The position numbers and the translations under genes were made by a program. The notes below the pieces were generated by a model, which saw only the letters and a list, made by a program, of their open reading frames with translations, searched no databases and was not told the origin of the DNA. From Macrotrachela quadricornifera (lineage: Eukaryota; Rotifera; Eurotatoria; Philodinida; Philodinidae): a stretch of DNA of 64,000 nucleotides. The stretch spans positions 62,001 through 126,000 of the forward strand of contig JAJEKB010001370.1 of NCBI GenBank assembly GCA_022393335.1, in the 5' to 3' direction. This document shows, one piece after another, positions 36,649 to 48,235 of this stretch (positions within the stretch are counted from its first letter, which is position 1; each line of letters opens with the position of its first letter).

Positions 36649-39630
36649 ATGTCTACTACGACGAATAATATATCTGTTCAAAATCTTGCTGAACTTAATC
36701 GACAAATAAAACAAGCAGAAATGATTCGTCAATATTTACAAGTTACAAATATTGATACAAATTCTTTACCTATAAAACAATCAACATCAGAATTTGAATC
36801 TTATCCATCATCATTAACAACAAGTAAAATAAATTAAAAATCTTAATTAATTATATAATAATTTCCTTATTTATAGATATATTACCATTATCATCACTTA
36901 ATTTTAATGAACTTCGAAATGATTTAAAAATGGCTGAAGAACGTGTTGAACGTTTACGTCAAGAATTAAAAGAATTACAAAAAAGACGTGATGAATCTTT
37001 TTTAAAAACGCCATCATCATCATCATCATCTTATATATTACCATCTACTAATAATAATAATTCAGATTATTTAAATCATAATTTTTCAACACCTAATAAT
37101 AGACAATATGTGGACATGTCAACAAATCCTCTTATACAAGAAGTAAAATATTTTAATTAAAATGTTCATATTACTCAATGTCTTTTTTTCTTTTATAGCT
37201 TTTATCATCACAACAACAACAACAACAACAACAGCAAAATCAAAGACAGATGATTATTAATGGAACATCACCTTCATATCCATTATCTGATCTCAATCGT
37301 ATTGGTCATTTACCACCGACTTCAGGTGGAGTAAGCGCTGCTTTTGGTTGTCTGTCTTCCTAATCCTATTATTTCTGAAACTACAGAGTGTTTCAAAAGT
37401 CTGGATGAAAAATAAACATAAACTATTTCAGAGAATATTTATATATGTTTTTAATAGTCTAATTTTTAAAATTTTATTCGATATATTTTTGATAATATAT
37501 TTGTGTTTATTAACATTATAATCATAATATTTCTAAAGATAACTAAATTCAAGTTCTTTACTACTGTAAAACCAAAATTACAAACAAATGTATTTTGAAA
37601 ACAAGTGAAATAAATAATACATCAGATATATTTTTTTAATAGTTTGAATGAAATTGATATAGTAAATTTTCGATTATATTCTAAAAGTTCTAAAATAAAT
37701 TAATGGAGAAAATAAAATTCATGATCTTTGTAAATATATGCTTGCATGAAGTGTTTAACCCATTTCATAAGTCTGTTGCATGTTACAAATAAAGTGCATG
37801 AAATATATGATATAATATCTCTTACAAAATCCATTAAAGGTAAAATATATTCATTAATTCTATCACAAAAAAGACTTATTAGATTGTGTTGAATTATGTA
37901 AAACTTTATTAAAAATATTTGACAAAAAATAACAAGAAAAAGAAGTTTTATTATTTAATCAGATATTCAAAAACAAAAATATAAAAACTGAAGCTAATAT
38001 TTATAAAATGTTCATGAAAAGATTCTTTAAAATAAAAATGAGAATCAATAAGAAGATGATAATTATTTCAAAAGAATTTCTATGAAATATGTAAAGGATG
38101 ACTCAGAAATTCTGATTCGATTTGTATAATTAATTTGTTTTATTTTAAAACACATACTTTTAAATTTATTTCTATGACAAAAAGATTCTCTACAAAATAG
38201 TCTATGATTGATCCTTCCTAACTCATACAATAAGAAAATTATAAGCTTAAAAATGTACTTCATAAAGAAAGAAAAATTAACTATGGACTTTCTTCGTCCG
38301 GTGATGCTTTCAGTAAAAGTTTGGTAACATCATTAAAACAGAAGTTTTTTCGATTAGATTTCTTTTGTTTAGTATTTTCAAAAACGAAGGTGTTCGATTT
38401 TTGAAACTTCATTTTCGAGTACATTCGAAAGTACCAAATACAAATTGTGTTCTCAATTTTACGAGTGGTTTTTCAGGTCGTGCAGTATTTAGGTAGGCTC
38501 TTACGGAGAATCTCATGATTTTACTGTCTTGGTGAAGCGTGTTTCTAAGCTTATAACTTTCTTACTATACGAGTTAGAGAGAATCAATCATAGGCTATTT
38601 TGTAGTGCATTTTTTCATAATAGGAACAGATCCTAAATATGTTTCTTAACAAAATAAAATTAATTATACAAATCGATTTAGGATTCCTAGACCATTCTTA
38701 ATAAAAGAATTAAGTGAAGTTAAGTATTCTCAAAAGCTATTATACATAAAATTCTATCAGATAAAATTACAATGAGTCTCGAATATAAACTCTATCAATC
38801 TTCTATAAATAATTGAAAGTACTGTAGAACTATTCATATTCATTTTTTGTTTGAACTTTTGAAATATTCTCTATTAAATTATTAATGTATTTATTAATTA
38901 TTTAGCTGACATATCGAAAGATCACCGACAACGACAGTTTCTTTTAACCATGCGTCAACATCGTGAACAACTTGTTGTCTATCTTGATTCATTAAAACAA
39001 GCACTTAATTCACTCGATCGATTAGCTTCATTAGAACCAACACGTAGTGAAATTCATCTTGCTAATATGAAGTAATTCATTTATAAAAAAGTTTTTTTTT
39101 AATATATATTTTTTTCTTGTAAGACTTGATACAATTCAACAAAAAAGTCGTCAATTACGTGCTTTAAAATCTAATCGTTCGTCTCAACAATCTCCATTTA
39201 TTGAATGTCGTATACGTCAATTAGAACATGATCTAGTTTATATGTTAAGTGAACATCAAAAAGATGTACAAGCTAAACTTGAATTGAATGAACAACGTAG
39301 TCTTATGTTACTTAAAATTATGCAAGTAACAGATGAATTAGCTTCTGTTGATCAACAAATACAACAGTAAGATTAGAAATTCGTTTTTTTTCTCTTTGTC
39401 TTTCAGAAATTAATAATCAATTTAGATTATTATCTGTTACAACAGCAACGACAGACATGCATCCAACAAATTCATCTCCATCATCTAATGAAACAAATCA
39501 TCAAAATCAACCATTACAAGTTATTAATCCATTAAATAACCTTGATGGACGACGTGTTTCATTTCGAGAACCAACAGATCATAGTCCATTGACAAAATTA
39601 ACTAATGTATATTATCATCATCATCATTAA
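36649..39630 (+). CDS. Coiled-coil protein with Gln- and Ser-rich linker, six exons, 393 aa
   Basis: Exons: 36649-36823, 36877-37142, 37199-37325, 38906-39071, 39124-39366, 39426-39630; phases consistent. Two coiled-coil blocks are visible. The first (residues about 70-100) contains ELRNDLKMAEERVERLRQEL. The second (about 190-330) contains HREQLVVYLDSLKQALNSLD, TIQQKSRQLRALKS and IRQLEHDLVYMLSEHQKDV. Between them is a low-complexity linker with Ser and Gln runs (eight consecutive Gln codons near 37215). The tail is Asn/Ser/Thr-rich and ends in four histidines. No enzymatic domain is present and I do not recognise the family; a cytoskeletal or scaffold role is plausible. Exon 3 can also be read past its donor (CAG|GTGGAG) to a stop at 37361-37363, so an alternative short form ending VSAAFGCLSS is possible. 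The third intron is 1580 bp and holds an inverted repeat. Confidence 0.72.
38102..38249. repeat. Left arm of a diverged large inverted repeat
   Basis: Reverse-complemented, this arm aligns along its length with 38546-38690. Shared blocks include TAAGCTTATAA, GAGTTAG, ATCAATCATAG, CTATTTTGTAG and TTAATTATACAAATCGA. By eye roughly three quarters of positions match, with small gaps. The reading frame at 38063-38263 on the minus strand lies in this arm and is not a gene. Confidence 0.75.
38546..38690. repeat. Right arm of a diverged large inverted repeat
   Basis: Inverted partner of 38102-38249, separated from it by a 296-bp spacer. The spacer is less AT-rich than its surroundings and shows no open frame. 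The pair sits inside an intron of the coiled-coil gene and could be a foldback or MITE-like insertion. I see no clear target-site duplication. Confidence 0.75.
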
Positions 39631-40584
39631 ATAGAAATAGAATCTCTTGTTCACATTTTTACATCTCATTAGTCTGATATTTAAACAATATTTAAACCAA
39701 ATAGAAAAATAAACAAGAACAAATTAAATTCGAATCTCTTCGTATTTTTGCAATATACTTATTTATATTTATATTTATATATATATATGCATATTTTTTT
39801 TCACATGTGTCCTTTTATTTTTTAATAAAATAGTGATTTATGCGTGATCTCTCAAGAGATCTTTTACTTGTTAAGAAATAGTCTATGGAAATGAGTAATA
39901 ATGACGGCGGCATGAAGAAAATGATGATCAGAACAGAAAAAAAGAAGCATAGACATATATATATATATACAGCTCAATTACAAGCGAGGAAAAAAATGAG
40001 GATAAGATTAAGGGAAAAAAGAAGAACAGAGAATGTACGTCATTTATTTTCTGTTCTACAACGCATTGGGATTTAGGAAAGAAGACAAATAGACAAGAGG
40101 TAAAAAAAAAGAAAGAGGAAAAAAAAATGACAGGATAGTAAATGAGACACACAAAAAGAATAGTAATGCATTGTTACGTGTATACTTCGGTAATCTCCGG
40201 TCAAATAATTAGATGAATGACGACGACAACATCGACTCAGTAGGACGTAGATAGGTACGTTTACTATTTCTTTTATTCAATTGATTTCATCCGAAAGTTC
40301 ACGTATGAAGAAAAAAAAGTAAAAGGTTTACGCAATAGAGATTGATACAAGTAAGTAGTATTACATTAATACTTTAGTTTTTATTAGAGAATAGCAATAA
40401 GTTTGATCATTAACTATTAAAGAGTACATAAAAAAACATACAGAGTTTATTTTCTTTCTTCTCTAGAATTGATTATCCTGTAGAACAAATGATTAGTATT
40501 CTTTTTATTATAAATAACACAATTATATATGTACGTGATGATCATTCTCTCTTTTATTTCTTATTCATTTGAGGTTGTAATAAA
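39631..40584. other. Intergenic, purine-rich part and AT run
   Basis: The gap precedes the CAP-Gly gene. About 39953-39969 is an AT run and 39970-40140 is purine-rich. The overlapping short frames on both strands (39885-40152) reflect that composition. Confidence 0.35.
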
Positions 40585-41094
40585 ATGCGTAAGTCTGCAA
40601 CAGCAATTCTTCCACGTTCAACATCAACTCATTTAACTTCTATTCAACAAAAAAATCCTTCTTCAATAACACAATTTCCACATAGTAGAAGTCATCATGA
40701 TTGTCGAAAAATGATTTCAAATAATGTAAATACAAATATTCGTTCACGATCAATATGTTCTCGTACAAATTTTTCTTCAAATGCAACAACAAATGAATTA
40801 TCACGTTTAGAACCTATTCTTAATCATGATACAGATTCATTAAAAATTGGTGATCGTATATATGTTAATGGACAATGGTCAGGTATTATATTATATATTG
40901 GTGAAACAACATTAGGTCCAGGTGATTGGGCTGGTGTTATACTTGATGATTCATCATTAGGTAAAACAAATGGTATTGTACGTGGTAGATGTTATTTTCA
41001 AACAACAAATAATCGTGGAATATTTTGTCGTTTAACTAAACTTACTCGAGAAAAAATTTTATCTTATGAAATGAACAAAAACAAATGTGAATAA
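40585..41094 (+). CDS. CAP-Gly domain protein, single exon, 169 aa
   Basis: Short protein with one CAP-Gly domain at residues about 86-153: LKIGDRIYVNGQWSGIILYI, GPGDWAGVILDD, GRCYFQTTNNRGIFCRL. CAP-Gly domains bind microtubule ends and EEY/F-type C-termini, as in CLIP and dynactin p150. Where the usual signature is GKNDG, this protein has GKTNG (126-130), an altered peptide-binding groove. The N-terminal 80 residues are Ser/Thr/Asn-rich and disordered. No coiled coil follows, so unlike CLIP-170 it is a stand-alone module. It has no introns, unusual among its neighbours, and converges on the CaaX-protein gene, with 75 bp between the two stop codons. Confidence 0.85.
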   Translation: MRKSATAILPRSTSTHLTSIQQKNPSSITQFPHSRSHHDCRKMISNNVNTNIRSRSICSRTNFSSNATTNELSRLEPILNHDTDSLKIGDRIYVNGQWSGIILYIGETTLGPGDWAGVILDDSSLGKTNGIVRGRCYFQTTNNRGIFCRLTKLTREKILSYEMNKNKCE

Positions 41095-41169
41095 TTAAAT
41101 ACTAAAAAAAACTACATTATAATAAATAAGATAAACAAATAAAGAAAACAAAAACAGAAGTCATTCTCT

Positions 41170-43250
41170 TTACATAATTGAACAACGTAAATTATTATTA
41201 TTATTATTATTATTATTATGTAATTTTGTTTTTAATTTACTTTTTTGTTCATGTTTATTATTACCAAAACGTGTAAATAAACGTGAAAAATCATTGAATA
41301 TTGAAAAATTATTTGTTGTTTGTTTATAATCAGATAAATAATCTTTTAATATTGTATGATCATTATAATCATCTGTATTTTTTGATAATGGAATATTTAC
41401 ATCAATATCTGATGCATATATATTTTCTTTAATTAAAGATTTATCATATTGTTTTTCATCAATATTTAGAATTTTATTTGGTTGAAATGTTGTTGTTGTT
41501 GTTGTTGTTGGATATGGATTTGTTAAACCATAATGTAAACAATTAAACATTGATAATGGACGTGGTTCATTAACAATATCATTAACTGGTTTACAAAAAC
41601 TAAAACTACGCATTTGTTTTTCTATTTTTTTTGAATGAATCCTTATTTCTGGACGATTTTTTATTGGTGTTGCATATTCAGGCTTTGTGTCATCAATGAT
41701 TTTTTCAGTTGCAGTTTGTGCATTATTTTGTTGAACAGAAATAGGTAATATTGGATTTTCATATGTTTTTTCATTAATTTCTTTTAATTTTGACGTCTAA
41801 AAACAACATATAGTATAAGATTAATATGAAATGATATTTAACTTACATCATCTGTTTGAATTTGTACTTTATGTATAAGTTCATTAGATGTTTGTAAAGA
41901 TGGGATAGAAGTTTTTTGTTGATGAATTAATGATGGTTTAACTAAGATTAATTCGTGATTTGGATTAGTTGAACGTAATTTATTAAATTTACGATCTAAT
42001 TCTTCTGTAACTGAAGATTTTTTTGGTTTATTTATTTGTATTGATGATGATTGTTTTTTTGGAAATTGTTCAGATGATTGAAGAGGATTTGATAATAATT
42101 TAATAGGATTATTTAATGATTGCGAATCTTTTGTTTTAAAAGTTTTTATCAAGCGTCGAATTTCTAAACGTTCAAGTGATGTAAAACTTGATTGACTATG
42201 ACTACGAGATATTGATGATGAAGATGAAGATGATGACGATGATGATGATGGTGAACGATGTGTTGAATTGGAACAAAGACTATCACGACTTAAATCTCGA
42301 TGGTGAGGACTTGAAAATAAAAAAAAAATATTATTAAAAAGTAAGAAAAAGAAAAAAAAATAGACTTACGTTAACGATGTACTTTGACTTGATGTTCGAC
42401 GATAGTGTCGAAAATCTTCCATAGCAGCATTGAGTAATGGATCGTTGCGTAATGAACCATTTAAACGTTTTTGAAATGATGAGCGAGTACTACTAGTACT
42501 TGATGAAAATGATTGTTTATTAACACTCATTCGAGTAGTTTTATTTTTACTAGAATTTGATGAATTTTCTTTGTATATTGGATTATTCATGACTGGCATT
42601 TCATTAAATGTTGATATACGAACAAGACCATGTTCAGGTATTTGTTTTTGTTTTAAAAGTGGTGATGATGATGATGATGAATGACTTCGATGTGATTTTT
42701 TGTTTTGTTTTGGTGAATATGAACGATATTGATGCTGATTTTCATGAATTAAAGGTACTTCTTTTGCATAATTTATATTTAAATTTGATCGATATAAATG
42801 ATTTATTGAATGCCATGAATGAGCTTTATGTAAATTTGCCGAATTTTGATGAGATAATTGTTGAAAATCAGAAACTGATTTTGTTTTTAAAGGTCGAAAT
42901 TGATGATTAGGAATAGAATAACGTTGAAAATGTAATGATGTATCAGTAAAACGATGTCGATTGACATGACTGGTAGATTGTTTTAAATGATTATAACGTG
43001 TATTAGTATAAGCTGAAAATGAATTTGATATTTTTGAAGATGAATTTTGTTGTGGATGATGTGAAAGAATAAATGGTAATGGATAAGATATTGGTTGTAA
43101 TGGAGGAACATTTTGATAGAATGTAGGAAAATGTTGTTGAGAAGGAGATGAAAAATGATAAGGATTTGAAGGCCACGATACAGGATATGGAAGATGAGAT
43201 GAACCCATATAAAATGGATAGGATGTTGGTTGTTGCATTGTTAAATTCAT
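41170..43250 (-). CDS. Large disordered Ser/Asn-rich protein with a C-terminal CaaX box, three exons, 656 aa
   Basis: Exons (minus): 43250-42370, 42309-41847, 41796-41170, phases consistent. The N-terminal 100 residues are rich in Pro, Tyr, Ser and His (LPYPVSWPSNPYHFSSP). The middle is Ser/Arg-rich with a run of about a dozen Ser codons. A few better-ordered pieces recur: LLNAAMEDFRHYRR, SLERLEIRRLIKTFK, VTEELDRKFNKLR. The C-terminus reads LRCSIM after a nine-Asn run and a basic stretch (KSKLKTKL). Cys-Ser-Ile-Met with a final Met is a good farnesylation CaaX motif, and with the basic patch would favour membrane attachment. No known domain was recognised. The start is the first ATG of the open frame; an in-frame upstream exon is possible. 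Confidence 0.72.
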
Positions 43251-44555
43251 TTATAATACTATCTAAATAAAATTTTGTTTTACTTTATGATTAGTTGAAA
43301 GAAATACTTCTTACCGAATTTTTTAAATCTAGTATTCAATGCTTTATAGGCAGTTTTCCTCACATCACACTATTCAGTCAAGATAACCTTTTTTTTCTCT
43401 TTTTACTTTCGTGTATAAATGAAAATATAGACACAATTAAAGCTCAATAAGTGAGGAGAATATATATACATATATATATATCTTTAAAGGTCATACTCAT
43501 CATGTCCGAGTGTTCAACCAACCGAGACCGTGGCAACAACGACAACAATAGACAATATGAATAAACGAATGAATTCATTCGTACAGATAAGTGATGTATA
43601 GCCATGTATATTTATATACATATTCTCTGTATCTGACTCGCTCCCTCTCTCTCTCTCTCTTGAGAGAGATAATGTAGGAAAAAAAAGAAAACGAATGTGC
43701 GTGCTTCTGTTCAATGCTTTCTTTGTAGATATGCACATTTATACTATCGACATTGTCATTTTTAACTAAAGCACTTGGTCAAAGTCATTTTGGATTAATG
43801 ATAATAAATGTACAGACAAACAAATGAAAATATTTGATATGAAATATTCATTTATTTACAATTACTTTAAGTTATCAAGTGATTATAGACAAAATTAAGA
43901 CTTTTTTATTTAGAAAAAAAAAGTATAAATTAACTCATAAAAATAAGTTGTTTCTTTTTATTGAGTTTAACAATAATCTTTTTGTGCAGAATAAACGAAT
44001 AACTAATTCTATTTATCTTCAAATGTAATTATTGTCAATTCAAACTAATCATATATGAATTCTTGACTTAATGAAATTGAAAGAAAAGAATAAGAATCTA
44101 TCTTTGTTTGTTTTGAATAAATCCAACAATGGATATTTAACGAAGCAATTTTTATAGATAGTCTATGCAACAATATCAATTGAAAATGCGATTAACAAAG
44201 AATATGAACAATTTTCACATTGAATTTTCATTGATTAATCGAGTTAATTTTTAACTAGAAGATTCAGTTTAGTGCAAGTTATAACTCATATAGGCTCATA
44301 TTCAAAATTTATTTGGGTGAATCATAATTCAAAATATTAACATATAATATCAAATGTTTTCATTAAATCATAGGTTTAAAATTCCAAGTCAGATTATATT
44401 CCTACTACATATAGAAATAGTTTGTATTTGCAAAACAATTCTTTATTATTTCATCGTCATATTAAATTAAATAGTAATAACGACACAAGAAGAAACAAAA
44501 AAAAAACAATTTATGCTTTTATTTTTCTAAATAGGTATCCGTTGGTTTTATTCAT
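43251..44555. other. Intergenic, nothing recognised
   Basis: It contains the promoter side of the CaaX-protein gene on the left and the 3' side of chitinase 1 on the right. There is a short CT/GA run near 43645-43670. No gene is supported. Confidence 0.35.
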
Positions 44556-47438
44556 TTATAAAAGAAGGCAATCTGTTTTTGTCAATGCATGACATGTTTG
44601 ACTTTGTCCTAGTTCACATCGACATGTTGTCATACTAAATGCATAGTTTGTTGGACAAATAAAATCATAACGAAGTAATGTACTATCTGATGGTTGATTA
44701 TTGGTTGTACAAAAATAAAATTTTGTACAATCATACATATCTCGATAAAGACCAGATCGTCGACCAGCACAATCAAATACTGGCGTTGAACCACCTGATA
44801 TACCTAATAATTGACCTAAACTATTTAATGCAGTCATTGCTGATTGAGGAATATTTGAGGAAATTTTTGTCGTTGTCGTTGTTGTTGTAGTTGTTGTTAC
44901 TAATGGATGCGATGTACAAAATGTTTCAGTAGTTGATTGACATGAACGACCTGTTGGCCAATCACATGTACATGCATCCATTGAAAATTCCAGTCCAGGT
45001 GGACAAAAAAATATATGATAACGTAATGAAGATAAATCACTACCTTCACAAAAATAAAATATTGAACAATTCGTACGATCACGATAAATCCCATCACGAC
45101 CAGCTTGATGACGAGCACATATATATTCCGCATTATATGTTTGATGTGCGACTGGGGGTGGTGGTGTTGACCCAACAATAGGCGTATTACTTGTCGTACC
45201 TGATAAAATACTGAGAGCATTGAATAATTGTTGTAAATTATTAGGTATTATTGGTGATGAAGGTGAAGCTTGAGCTTGTACATTAACAAAACGAACAGTT
45301 GGAGCAATAGTAACAGAAGCAATAGCAGCTGGAATTCGTTGTTGAATAGCAACTGCTGATGCACTTGTTGCGGGTACTGGAAGATTGAGAGTTGCAAATA
45401 CTTGTCGAGTAATTGGAAATGGTTCCGTATTACAGAAGAAACCGGAAAATTCTTAAATATAATAAAATACTAAATATCTAATCCGATACTATTATATATA
45501 CCGTCATTATCAATACTCCATATAAATACTCCACCCAATTGTTCTGCTTTTGCATATTGTGCCTATGCAAATAAATAAATAGATATACAGTAAATATCAA
45601 TTTATTTTATTTGAAAATATACTTTAAGTGCTGCTGAATCAACATCTTCATAACTAATCCATTGATCACCACTAGTCATATACCATCCTTTTTCAGAATC
45701 TAACCATACCCTTTGCCAATTTTGTGATTGTCCTTTTTCACAAACCTAATCAAATCAAAAAATAAATATATTTTTTTTTACAGATAAGTAAGAAAATCAT
45801 ATTAACTTCATAGTAAGAAAGAAAGCCTCTAGTTTTTGTATATCGACCAGGATAACCAGGTCCATTAGCTAAAAGAATAAAAGAATCAAAATAAATTATA
45901 AAGTTTATTTAAAAAAAAAAATTTTACCTGGAGCATGAAGACCTTTTTGTCCACTTGATAATGTAAATGAACGACCATAAGCAGGAATACCAATAATAAT
46001 TTTTTCTCGTGGTACACCAAGACTCAGCCATAATTTTACAAGACCATCCTATCAAACTCATAGAACAGAACTGTAAGAAAATATTTATTTAACTTACAAC
46101 ATTACGAAGTGATTCAGTTTCTACTTGGTAATGTTGATGAAATAATGGAGCAAATACACCAGTTTTTTCATCCCATGGACCTAATTTATAAAGAGTTCGA
46201 CTATTTAACTGTACTATTAAAATATTTACCATAAAAATCAAAAGTCATTAAATTGATATAATTCACAAAACTGAAAAAAAAAGAATTCATTAATAATAAA
46301 ACAAATTAATTTTTCTTAAGATTACTTTTCAATTTTACGTATGTCATATACTTTCAAAAGATTTTCTACAAATGGTGCAGCTGTTAATGTAATGATTGTT
46401 CGTAACATTAATCGTTTTTGTTTTGCTATTTCCTAAATAGATTCAAAAAAAAAGAAAAGAAAATGTTCTTTTCGTTTTTCATAAATATTTAACAAACTTC
46501 AAGTAATGTTGTTAATGCTCTTTTATCATCGGGAACATCTGCATCAGGAAATTCAAGTGCTATATCAACTCCATCAAAACCATATGTTGCCATATACCTT
46601 TAATATTTAAAACAAGAATATCATAACTAAGTTTAAATTATTTAATCTACCATATAAGACTTCGAACAAGTTGTGCAGCCATATTTGAATGTTTTAAATA
46701 TCGAGTATATTGAGATATTTTACCTCCTAATCGAATAGATATTTTCAGATTTGGATTAGATTTTTTTAGTAGACCAAGTTCTCGATAATGTTCTATAAAA
46801 AAATGAAGAAAACATAATTTGTTTTATTTTTTTTCAATTTTTCTATTAACCAAGATCATCCTTTTGTATTGGTATGATTTCTGGTTTATGATCATCGACC
46901 GTTGCGTAAGCATAAATAATATGAGAGCACATGAATGGATCAATAAATTCAATTTCAAATTTAGCTTCACCAGATCGATATCGAGACCAATTTGTTATAT
47001 AACATACACGAAGCATCTTGGAGTGTTCTTCTTCAATTGGAGCTGTTGAAAAAAAAACAAATAGTCAAATTTTTTCTATCCAACTAACTATTAATTTTCG
47101 TTTAAAATTATCATTATAAAATGTAGATTTAAATTTGTTTCACAACTAAAGAAAGATTAATTCAATAGATGTGCCCGTTGTTATTCAAGAAAACAAGAAA
47201 TCTAATATTATCAAATATTATTTAAGATACTTTAAAAATATTCTCAATCGTTTAATCACAATTTTAAACAATCGTCAACCGTTGTAATATGACGAATGAT
47301 ATAATCATTGACTCTTATTATATTCTCAGACATACTTATCCGATTTGCATTAACATCATTTATTTGCCCGATAGTAATAATGAGTAGGACGATTGCGCAG
47401 TGATACATCATCGATAATAATGGATAATATTGACCCAT
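44556..47438 (-). CDS. GH18 chitinase-like protein with two C-terminal chitin-binding domains, twelve exons, 687 aa
   Basis: Secreted chitin-active protein. Exons (minus): 47438-47336, 47042-46851, 46792-46651, 46597-46498, 46432-46326, 46270-46230, 46213-46098, 46048-45928, 45868-45807, 45745-45623, 45562-45502, 45451-44556. A signal peptide starts MGQYYPLLSMMYHCAIVLL. The GH18 barrel shows VCYITNWSRYR, CSHIIYAYA, YINLMTFDFYG, KIIIGIPAYGRSF, GFLSYYEVC, WISYED and GGVFIWSIDNDGEFSGFFC. The catalytic signature is altered: the family's DxxDxDxE reads DGVDIALE (D154, D157, A159, E161), so the proton donor Glu is kept but the assisting Asp is Ala. After a Pro/Ala linker come two CBM14 (peritrophin-A) domains with six cysteines each (about 505-560 and 614-685), separated by a Thr run. 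Activity is probably weakened, or the protein is a chitin-binding lectin. It is divergent to chitinase 2. Confidence 0.92.
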
Positions 47439-48235
47439 ATTCAAATTTTTTTTGTTAAAGCTCACCAGCCAACTAGAAGCATACGAATGATAAAGATGAC
47501 GATGAATGGCAGACACAATACACTATGACCAAATGGTTATAGTTGTCTAGGTAGTAAGGAGAGCAAAGAAAATGTTCACTAAGCAAACACTCTCCTCCTT
47601 CGTGCAATAGCAGAAGATCCGCGTGTCAATAGCTTATTCTATGCATACATATATCGTATATACAACTGGACATCAAATGTCATGTACTTACACAAATATA
47701 TATATACATGTGTACAATGCGTGAGAACAAGTTGAACAAAACTTCAGCATTCAAACAAACAATAGTCACCTATAAAGTATAAAACAAACGTTTATTGAAA
47801 GTATATATTGAATATAAAACAATGAGCTTGATCCTAATCGATGCAACAAGAAATATGAGAAAGTAAACAAGGGATTATTCTATTTGAATCTCAATCATAA
47901 CCTTGTATACATTTACACATATATTTCATAATTGAACATTCAATTCATTAATATCCAGTAGAAGTGAAACATGAGGAATGTTTTGTATATTACGAAACGA
48001 ATAAAATTATACATCTTCTTAAATATTCTATTGATCTTTGTTATCATCTTCAAATAAGATTCGCCAACATACTCAATGATGTAATCTAAAGCTATTTGAA
48101 AGAAAGAGATGAAGAGAGAGAGAGGGAGAGGCAGGAGAAGAAATAGCGGATCATTTTATCTGATCATAAGTGCATCTGTATTGTTCTATTTCAGTATGAT
48201 TACAAGTATTCTTTCAAATTTCATATAAATCTAAA
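47439..48235. promoter_or_regulatory. Shared upstream region of the two divergent chitinase genes
   Basis: The start codons of the two chitinases face away from each other across 797 bp, so this gap must hold both promoters. It contains a GA-rich run (about 48108-48140) and a few less AT-rich segments (47520-47640). No specific binding site can be named. Confidence 0.5.

Noticed and set aside
38063..38263. 66-residue minus-strand frame in the long intron
   Set aside because: It coincides with the left arm of the inverted repeat, has no family likeness and lies in an intron of a supported gene.
47256..47516. 86-residue frame starting upstream of the chitinase 1 signal peptide
   Set aside because: The internal ATG at 47438 gives a clean signal peptide, and the frame past 47336 belongs to the intron. 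Only the middle part is coding.
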